This document shows, piece after piece, positions 33,018 to 38,654 of a stretch of DNA of 38,654 bases. Both the position numbers and the translations under genes were made by a program. The stretch is from contig NZ_NKCN01000034.1 in NCBI RefSeq assembly GCF_002245535.1, forward strand, positions 1-38,654. The letters run 5' to 3'. The notes below the pieces were generated by a model. That model was given only the letters and a program-made list of their open reading frames with translations, ran no database searches and was not told the DNA's origin. Within the stretch, counting starts at the first letter, position 1; each line of letters starts with the position of its first letter. Source of the DNA: Mycobacterium lehmannii (GTDB lineage: Bacteria > Actinomycetota > Actinomycetes > Mycobacteriales > Mycobacteriaceae).

Positions 33018-34046
33018 TTAAGTGAGCCTGCTCATGATGTCGGCCACCGAACCGGGCGCGGCGTCACGGAAGCCGGTTCCCGCCCACACGTTGACACCGT
33101 GCGGGTCGCCGGCGCGCAGCGCCGCCGCGCGCAGTGGGCTGGTCAGGTAGTGCACCTCGGGGTAGCCCAACGGCGCCTGGCCTTCGTGGTCGTCGACGAA
33201 CCGGTTCCGCAGACCACGCGCGTAACGGCCCGAGAACGCCTTCGTGACAACGGTTTCGGTGAATGCGCGGTCCTGCAACGCGGCGCGGTGCACGGCGCTG
33301 CTGCCCGATTCCTCCGCGAGAAGGAATGCGGTCCCGAGTTGTGCAGCCACCGCGCCCGCACGTCGCACCCGCGCGACGTCGTCGGCGCTCATGAGGCCTC
33401 CCGCGGCGACGACTGGCACGTCAACGCTTGCGACCACCGCTTCCAACAACTCGTCCAGCGGAAGGTCCGACGGCTGCGCGGTCGGGTCGAAGGTGCCGCG
33501 ATGGCCACCCGCCCCGGGGCCCTGCACGGCGACCGCATCCACGCCGCGGGCCACCGCCTGCTGCGCTTCGCGGAGCGTGGTCACGGTGCCGACGGTGGTG
33601 ATGCCGGCCGCGCGCAACCGCTGTATCTCCTCGGCGCTGGGCAGACCGAAGGTGAACGACGCCACCGCGGGCTTGAGGTCGAGCAGGACATCGATCTTGG
33701 CCGCCCAGGCGTCGTCGTCGAACCGGGGCTCACCGAGCGTGGCGCCGTACCGTTCGGCGTCGCGGGTGAGCGCCTGCGCATAACGCGCGATCGTCTCGGG
33801 ATCGGCCGCGCTGGGCTGCGATGCGAACAGATTGGCACCCACCGGGCCGGTTGTCAGCCGCTGTGTCGCACTGAGGCGTTCGCCGAACGCCTCGGCGGTC
33901 AGGTAACCGGCGGCGACGAAACCCAAGCCGCCCGCATTGGTTCCCGCGGCGGCGAGTTGCGGCGTGGAGGGGCCGCCCGCCATCGGGGCCACGATGACGG
34001 GATGCTCAAGGTCCCTGAAGTCGACCGTCACGCGTCCATCGTGCAT
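33018..34046 (-). CDS. nitronate monooxygenase-type FMN oxidoreductase
   Basis: This 342-residue TIM-barrel protein resembles 2-nitropropane dioxygenase/nitronate monooxygenase. Conserved segments are VIVAPMAGGPSTPQLAAAGTNAGGLGFVAAGYL, GVDAVAVQGPGAGGHRG with the catalytic His, VPVVAAGGLMSADDVARVRRAGAVAAQLGTAFLLAEES. It should oxidise nitronates using FMN, but other small oxidoreductases share this family. The ATG at 34046 (MHDGRVTVDF) is used; a GTG at 34031 is possible. It is divergent from a second VOC gene, with a 39-base gap. Confidence 0.88.
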   Translation of the reverse strand: MHDGRVTVDFRDLEHPVIVAPMAGGPSTPQLAAAGTNAGGLGFVAAGYLTAEAFGERLSATQRLTTGPVGANLFASQPSAADPETIARYAQALTRDAERYGATLGEPRFDDDAWAAKIDVLLDLKPAVASFTFGLPSAEEIQRLRAAGITTVGTVTTLREAQQAVARGVDAVAVQGPGAGGHRGTFDPTAQPSDLPLDELLEAVVASVDVPVVAAGGLMSADDVARVRRAGAVAAQLGTAFLLAEESGSSAVHRAALQDRAFTETVVTKAFSGRYARGLRNRFVDDHEGQAPLGYPEVHYLTSPLRAAALRAGDPHGVNVWAGTGFRDAAPGSVADIMSRLT

Positions 34047-34085
34047 CGTTGTCGGCGCGCCATCGCGGTGGTTGACTGAATCGGT

Positions 34086-34478
34086 ATGGCCATCACGTTC
34101 AACCACACCATCGTGGCGTCGAAAGACCGCGAGGAATCGGCCCGGTTCTTCACCGATTTGTTCGCGTTGCCCCCCGCCAGGGAGTTCGGTCATTTTCTGG
34201 TCGTGGACCTGGCGCACGACGCCAGCCTCGATTACGCCCAAGTCGGCCCGGACGAGGACATCCGTCCGCAGCACTACGCATTCCTGGTGTCCGAAGACGA
34301 GTTCTCCGATATCTACGACCGCGTCCTGGCGCGAGGCCTGCAGCACTGGGCAGATCCGCGGGGCATGCGCCCCGGCGAGATCAACCACAATGACGGCGGT
34401 CGCGGTGTCTACTTCCAGGACCCAGCGGGCCACTATCTCGAGATCATCACCCGGCCCTACGGATACGGCGCGAACTGA
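34086..34478 (+). CDS. VOC-family (glyoxalase-like) protein
   Basis: This 130-residue VOC protein starts MAITFNHTIVASKDREESARFFTDLFALPP and ends GVYFQDPAGHYLEIITRPYG, the usual metal-binding Glu in the HYLEI segment. The His of FNHTIVA is the likely first ligand. The substrate is unknown. It shares a short divergent promoter region with the nitronate monooxygenase-type gene and ends 15 bases before the convergent Rrf2 gene. Confidence 0.85.
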   Translation: MAITFNHTIVASKDREESARFFTDLFALPPAREFGHFLVVDLAHDASLDYAQVGPDEDIRPQHYAFLVSEDEFSDIYDRVLARGLQHWADPRGMRPGEINHNDGGRGVYFQDPAGHYLEIITRPYGYGAN

Positions 34479-34493
34479 CCCGCGACGACGCCA

Positions 34494-34970
34494 CTAGTTC
34501 AGCGAGTGTCCGCGTTTGGTCTCCTGATCGCGGTAGTCGTCGGCGAGCTTGCGGACGTGCTTGGGCAGCGCATCGGCGGCCACGTCGGCGATGCTCGTCT
34601 GCTCGAGCACCGAGCGCATGCTCGCGCGCAGTGCACGCCAGACGTCGGTCAGCGGCGTCGTCGGGCCCGTATAGGGCAGGTCTCCCAGGCCGATGTCACG
34701 AACGCTGGCCAGCGGACCGTCGATGCAGCGCAGCACATCGGCGATGCTGATGTCTTTCGCTGGGCGGGCCAACTCGTAGCCGCCTTCGCGGCCGCGGTGG
34801 CTGCGCACGAGTCGGTCGGTGCGCAAGGCGGACAGGATGTCGACGAGGAACTGCGGAGGAATGCCCTGCGCCTTGGCCAGGTCGTCGGTGGTGACGAGGA
34901 CACCGGTGTCGGCAGTGGCGAGTTGCACCATCGCGCGGACGGCGTACTCCGCTTTGGCCGACATACGCAT
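34494..34970 (-). CDS. Rrf2 family transcriptional regulator, last gene of the sulfate-activation operon
   Basis: This 158-residue protein has the Rrf2 start MRMSAKAEYAVRAMVQLA and a winged helix-turn-helix (DDLAKAQGIPPQFLVDILSALRTDRLVRSHRGREGGYELARPAKDISIADVLRCIDG). Only one Cys is present (VLRCIDG), so it cannot hold the three-Cys iron-sulfur site of IscR/NsrR-like proteins. It matches M. tuberculosis Rv1287 as I recall it. The ATG at 34970 is used, eight bases after cysQ; a TTG at 34982 is possible. Location suggests control of cysteine/sulfate genes, as CymR of B. subtilis does in the same family; this is inference. Confidence 0.88.
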   Translation of the reverse strand: MRMSAKAEYAVRAMVQLATADTGVLVTTDDLAKAQGIPPQFLVDILSALRTDRLVRSHRGREGGYELARPAKDISIADVLRCIDGPLASVRDIGLGDLPYTGPTTPLTDVWRALRASMRSVLEQTSIADVAADALPKHVRKLADDYRDQETKRGHSLN

Positions 34971-34978
34971 GAACCCAG

Positions 34979-35710
34979 TCAATCACGCGTGACCGCGAGC
35001 ACCGCCTCGGCGAGCTCGGGCCGGCACACCACCAAGTCGGGCAGTAGCGGATCGCGCCGGTTGTAAGACAGCGGCGAACCGTCGATTCGTGAGGTGTGCA
35101 GCCCGGCGGCGCGGGCGACGGCGACCGGGGCTGCCGAGTCCCACTCGTACTGGCCTCCCGCATGCACATAGACATCCGAGCGTCCCTGCACGACGGAAGC
35201 GACCTTCGCTCCGGCCGAACCCATCTCGACCAGCGTGCCGCCCAGCGCGTCGCGCACCGCGAGCGCGATGGCCGGGGGCCGCGTGCGGGACACGACGATC
35301 CGCGGGGTCTCGGGTTGCGGCGGGGGCGGCGTGACCGTCGGGGTGGCCAGCGTCGTGCCCTGCGCCGGAAGCGCTACGGCCCCTGCTACCAATCCCCCTG
35401 CCTGCCAAAGCGCAACGTGCACCGCCCAGTCGTCGCGTCCGAGTTCGGAGAATTCCCGGGTGCCGTCGAGAGGGTCAACGATCCAGACACGTTCGGCGGT
35501 CAGGCGCACCGGGTCGTCGGCGCCCTCTTCCGACAGCACTGCGTCGTCTGGCCGCTCCGTCGCCAGCGCCTCGATCAGGAAGTCGTGGGAGCGCTTGTCC
35601 CCGGCGGCCTTTCGCTCAGCTGCGGTCGCGCCGGCGAGCTCGTCCCGGACGTCGAGCAGAAGCCTTCCGGCCGCCGTGGCCAGCCGAGCCGCGAGATCGT
35701 GATCGCTCAC
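34979..35710 (-). CDS. cysQ: 3'-phosphoadenosine 5'-phosphate phosphatase CysQ
   Basis: This 243-residue inositol-monophosphatase-superfamily enzyme should dephosphorylate PAP and PAPS. The metal-binding motifs are SEEG (about 60-63) and IVDPLDGTREF (about 77-87), and the third motif is EWDSAAPVAVARAAGL near residue 190. The GTG start overlaps the cysNC stop by GTGA, so it is translated with the sulfate-activation enzymes. In M. tuberculosis cysQ is at a separate locus (Rv2131c, from memory). Confidence 0.9.
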   Translation of the reverse strand: MSDHDLAARLATAAGRLLLDVRDELAGATAAERKAAGDKRSHDFLIEALATERPDDAVLSEEGADDPVRLTAERVWIVDPLDGTREFSELGRDDWAVHVALWQAGGLVAGAVALPAQGTTLATPTVTPPPPQPETPRIVVSRTRPPAIALAVRDALGGTLVEMGSAGAKVASVVQGRSDVYVHAGGQYEWDSAAPVAVARAAGLHTSRIDGSPLSYNRRDPLLPDLVVCRPELAEAVLAVTRD

Positions 35711-37587
35711 TGCCGACTTTCCAGCAGCTCGATAACCATCTGAGCCAGGTCCTCGGGATCGCGTTCGGGCGTCAGGCGCAGGTCAGGATCCTTCGGCCGC
35801 TGGTAGGGGCTGTCGATACCGGTGAAGTGGGTGATCTCACCGGCACGAGCCTTGGCGTACAGGCCCTTCGGATCGCGTCGCTCACAGTCCTCCAGCGGGG
35901 TGTCGCAGAAGACCTCGAAGAAGTCGAGTCCGGCCTCGGTGGTGACCTTTCGGGCCAGGGCCCGGTGCTCCTCGAGTGGGCTGATCGCGGGCACCAGCAC
36001 AACCTGTCCGGAGTCAGCGAGGATCGCCGCGACGTGGGCCAACCTGCGCTGGTTCTCGGCGCGGTCGGCCATCGAGAAACCGAGGTCGGCGTTGAGACCG
36101 TGGCGCAGGTTGTCACCGTCGAGAACGTAGGCGGGAACGCCTTTTTCGATCAGCTTCTGCTCGACGAGCATCGCCACCGACGACTTGCCGGAGCCCGACA
36201 GGCCGGTGAACCACACGGTCCTGCCCTTGCTCAGCCGGTCCTCGGCCTTGCACAGCGACTCATGCCGGACGGTGTTGGGGCTCGAGGTGCGGGCGGTCAC
36301 CTGCGGCAGGATCATGCCGGCGGCGACCGTGCCGTTGGTGTTCGGGTCGATCAGGATGAACGAGCCGGTGGTGGCGTTGCGGCTGTACTCGTCAAGCAGC
36401 AGCGGCTGTTGTGTGCGCAGCGAGATGCGGCCCAGCTCATTGAGTTTGAGCGCGGTCACTTCCTTGTCCCGGTGCAGCGTGTTGACGTCGAGGCGGTAGT
36501 CCAGCGCCGTGACCCGCGTCCGCGTGGTGCGGGTGGTGTGCTTGATGACGTAGTCGCGGCCGGGTTCCAGCGCGGAACCGTCGGCCATCCAGCAGACGGT
36601 GGCATCGAACTCCTGCGCCACCCGCGGCTGGTTGTTCGGCCGCGCGATGAGATCGCCGCGCGAGATGTCGATGTCGTCGGTGAGGCTGATCGCCACCGCC
36701 ATCGGAGGAAAGGCCTCATCGATCGGACCGCTGGGCCCCTCGATCGCCGCGATCCGTGACGTCAGGCCCGCGGGAAGCACGACGACCTCGTCGCCGACCT
36801 TCATCACGCCGCCGGCGACGGTGCCCGCATAGCTGCGGTGGTCGTGATGTTCCAGGGATTGCGGGCGGATCACGTACTGAACGGGGAACCGCACGTCGAC
36901 GAGGTTGCGGTCGCCGGCGATGTAGACCTCTTCGAGGTGGTTCAGCAGCGGCGGACCTTCGTACCACGGGGTGTTGTCGGATTTGGTGACGACGTTGTCG
37001 CCGTTGAGCGCCGACAGCGGAATCGTCGTCACGTCGTGGATGTCCAGGCGGGCGGCGAAGTCATGGAAGTCGTCGCGGATCTTCTCGAAACGCTCTCTGT
37101 CCCAATCGATCAGATCCATCTTGTTCACCGCGAGCACGATGTGCCGGATACCGAGCAGCGATGCGAGGAACGCGTGGCGGCGGGACTGTTCGAGTAACCC
37201 GTGGCGCGCGTCGACCAGGACGATCGCCAATTGCGCGGTGGACGTACCGGTCACCATGTTGCGGGTGTACTGGATGTGGCCCGGGGTGTCGGCGATGATG
37301 AATTTGCGCTTGGGCGTTGCGAAGTAGCGGTAGGCCACATCGATCGTGATGCCCTGCTCACGCTCGGCCCGCAGGCCGTCGGTCACCAGCGCCAGATCGG
37401 TGTAGTCGTGACCGCGTTCCTTGGAAGTCCGCTCGACAGAGGCTAATTGGTCTTCCATGACGGCCTTGGAGTCGAACAGCAGCCGGCCGATGAGGGTCGA
37501 CTTGCCGTCGTCGACGGAACCCGCGGTGGCGATCCGCAGCAGCGTCGCGGCGGGCCGGGCGGTGGGCCGTTCGGTGGTGCGAGTCAT
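35707..37587 (-). CDS. cysNC: bifunctional sulfate adenylyltransferase large subunit / APS kinase
   Basis: This 626-residue fusion has the GTPase CysN (about 1-430) and APS kinase CysC (about 445-626). CysN has the P-loop GSVDDGKST, the switch DTPGHIQY and NKMD. CysC has the P-loop GLSGSGKSS and the GLNADLGF-type PAPS segment. With CysD it makes APS from ATP and sulfate, driven by GTP, then phosphorylates APS to PAPS. It overlaps the cysD stop by one base (TGATG) and cysQ by four bases. Confidence 0.97.
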   Translation of the reverse strand: MTRTTERPTARPAATLLRIATAGSVDDGKSTLIGRLLFDSKAVMEDQLASVERTSKERGHDYTDLALVTDGLRAEREQGITIDVAYRYFATPKRKFIIADTPGHIQYTRNMVTGTSTAQLAIVLVDARHGLLEQSRRHAFLASLLGIRHIVLAVNKMDLIDWDRERFEKIRDDFHDFAARLDIHDVTTIPLSALNGDNVVTKSDNTPWYEGPPLLNHLEEVYIAGDRNLVDVRFPVQYVIRPQSLEHHDHRSYAGTVAGGVMKVGDEVVVLPAGLTSRIAAIEGPSGPIDEAFPPMAVAISLTDDIDISRGDLIARPNNQPRVAQEFDATVCWMADGSALEPGRDYVIKHTTRTTRTRVTALDYRLDVNTLHRDKEVTALKLNELGRISLRTQQPLLLDEYSRNATTGSFILIDPNTNGTVAAGMILPQVTARTSSPNTVRHESLCKAEDRLSKGRTVWFTGLSGSGKSSVAMLVEQKLIEKGVPAYVLDGDNLRHGLNADLGFSMADRAENQRRLAHVAAILADSGQVVLVPAISPLEEHRALARKVTTEAGLDFFEVFCDTPLEDCERRDPKGLYAKARAGEITHFTGIDSPYQRPKDPDLRLTPERDPEDLAQMVIELLESRQ

Positions 37588-38516
37588 CAGAAGTAGCCCT
37601 CTCGCTTGCGGTCTTCCATACCGGCCTCGGAGATGCGGTCGTCGGCGCGGGTGGCGCCGCGCTCGGTGAGCCGCGAGACCGCCGTCTCGGCGATGACCTC
37701 GGAAACCGTTGCGGCGTGCGACTCCACGCAGCCGGTGCAGGTGACGTCACCGACGGTGCGGAACCGGACGGTCTTCTCGACGATCTCCTCGTCCTTGCGC
37801 GGCTGCAGGTACTTGTGCACGGCCAGCAGCATGCCGTCGCGCTCGAACACCTTGCGGCGGTGGGCGTAGTAGATCGACGGCAGCTTGATCTGCTCGGCGC
37901 CGATGTAGGACCAGATGTCGAATTCGGTCCAGTTCGACAGCGGGAACACGCGGATGTGCTCACCCTTGTGGTGGCGCCCGTTGTAGAGGTTCCACAGCTC
38001 GGGCCGCTGGGCCTTCGGATCCCATTGGCCGAACTCGTCGCGGAAGGAGAACACCCGCTCCTTGGCGCGTGCCTTCTCCTCGTCGCGGCGGGCGCCGCCG
38101 AACGCGGCATCGAACTTGTTCTCGCGGATCGCGCGCAGCAGGGTCACCGTCTGCAGTGGGTTGCGCGACGGGATCGTCTCGACCACGCGGCCGGCGTCGA
38201 TGTCGTCCTGCACCTTGGCCACGACCAGCCGAACGCCGAACTCCTCGACGAGCTCATCGCGGGTCTGCAGCACCTCGTCGAAGTTGTGTCCGGTATCGAC
38301 GTGCATGACCGGGAACGGCAGCCGGCCCGGGCGGAACGCCTTGAGCGCCAGATGCAGCATCACGATGGAGTCTTTTCCGCCGGAGAACAGCAGCACGGGC
38401 CGCTCGAACTCGGCGGCGACCTCACGGATGATGTGGATGGCTTCGGCTTCCAGGGACCGCAGATGGCTGAGCTCGTAGCGCCCCGCGTTGAGCTGTTCGC
38501 TCGTGGTCGTCATCAT
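37587..38516 (-). CDS. cysD: sulfate adenylyltransferase small subunit
   Basis: This 309-residue PP-loop enzyme has the motif LLFSGGKDSIVMLHLALKAF near residue 40 and the HVDTGHNFDEVLQTRDEL segment. It catalyses formation of APS with CysN. It has two adjacent ATG codons (38516 and 38513); GAGG lies two bases before the first and five before the second, so the second may be used. The gene is the first of the operon and has a promoter about 50 bases upstream. Confidence 0.97.
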   Translation of the reverse strand: MMTTTSEQLNAGRYELSHLRSLEAEAIHIIREVAAEFERPVLLFSGGKDSIVMLHLALKAFRPGRLPFPVMHVDTGHNFDEVLQTRDELVEEFGVRLVVAKVQDDIDAGRVVETIPSRNPLQTVTLLRAIRENKFDAAFGGARRDEEKARAKERVFSFRDEFGQWDPKAQRPELWNLYNGRHHKGEHIRVFPLSNWTEFDIWSYIGAEQIKLPSIYYAHRRKVFERDGMLLAVHKYLQPRKDEEIVEKTVRFRTVGDVTCTGCVESHAATVSEVIAETAVSRLTERGATRADDRISEAGMEDRKREGYF

Positions 38517-38537
38517 TTCCTCGTAAAGTGGGTAGGA

Positions 38538-38557
38538 ATGACCATATTTATGACCAT
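38538..38557. repeat. direct repeat in the cysD leader, candidate regulator site
   Basis: ATGACCAT occurs at 38538-38545 and again at 38550-38557, twelve bases apart. On the minus strand the half-site reads ATGGTCAT. It lies between the cysD -10 region and the start codon, at about +1 to +20. This is a typical position for a repressor site, and the Rrf2 regulator encoded at the end of the operon is a candidate binder. Confidence 0.5.
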
Positions 38558-38563
38558 TACCCG

Positions 38564-38595
38564 ATATTAGACACCGCTGCCGCCCGGAGTGTCAA
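38564..38595 (-). promoter_or_regulatory. cysD operon promoter
   Basis: A consensus -35 TTGACA (38595-38590 on the minus strand) is followed by TCTAATAT (38571-38564). TCTAAT gives a spacing of 18 bases; TAATAT gives 20. The expected start is near 38557-38560. Confidence 0.65.
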
Positions 38596-38621
38596 CGCGA
38601 CCGGGCGCTGCCCCGTTCTCC

Positions 38622-38654
38622 CTCGCGCCTCCCCCTCGCGCCTCCCCCTCGTGC
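38622..38654 (+). repeat. 13-base tandem repeat at the window edge
   Basis: The unit CTCGCGCCTCCCC occurs twice in a row (38622-38634, 38635-38647) and begins a third time before the window ends. It lies upstream of the cysD promoter. Confidence 0.6.

Overview
The window is chromosomal DNA of a high-GC actinobacterium, almost certainly a Mycobacterium/Mycolicibacterium. The evidence is a complete mycobacterial-type F1Fo-ATP synthase operon with the b-delta fusion subunit, the conserved mycobacterial rRNA leader beside murA, a Rho factor with a long low-complexity insert, mycothiol- and F420-linked enzyme families, and frequent leaderless-type promoters. From memory, the backbone follows M. 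tuberculosis Rv1285-Rv1315 in inverted orientation. The species cannot be fixed from the sequence alone. There is no phage, insertion sequence or CRISPR array.

Layout from left to right. Positions 1-302 hold the promoter and leader of an rRNA operon on the minus strand; the 16S gene lies just outside the window. Then come murA (-), a PduO-type cobalamin adenosyltransferase (+) and a DUF2550 membrane protein (-). The ATP synthase operon follows (-, transcribed atpI-B-E-F-FH-A-G-D-C). Next is a block transcribed rpmE, prfA, prmC, tsaC, wecA (-). Positions 15242-18628 carry a four-gene accessory block: acyl-CoA ligase, TetR, mycothiol-dependent-type enzyme and MarR. Then come rho (-) and the amino-acid operon argS-lysA-hom-thrC-thrB (-). 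A tRNA-Arg(CCG) stands divergent to argS.

Positions 27545-34478 are a second accessory region: a cytochrome P450 with a divergent TetR regulator, a gene remnant, an SDR oxidoreductase, a SnoaL-like protein, a secreted His/Pro-rich peptide, and two divergent pairs of a flavin-type oxidoreductase with a VOC-family protein. The right end is a sulfate-activation operon transcribed cysD, cysNC, cysQ, rrf2-type regulator (-), with its promoter near the window edge.

The most notable observations are these. ATP synthase subunit c has Met at position 63 where M. tuberculosis has Ala, a change associated with natural bedaquiline resistance. AtpD has an unusual acidic C-terminal tail. Clear inverted-repeat operators lie between three regulator genes and their divergent neighbours. 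cysQ and an Rrf2 regulator share an operon with the sulfate-activation enzymes. A start-less gene fragment lies beside the P450/TetR pair, which itself sits next to a tRNA gene. I see no wholly new multi-gene system; the accessory modules contain the less characterised genes.
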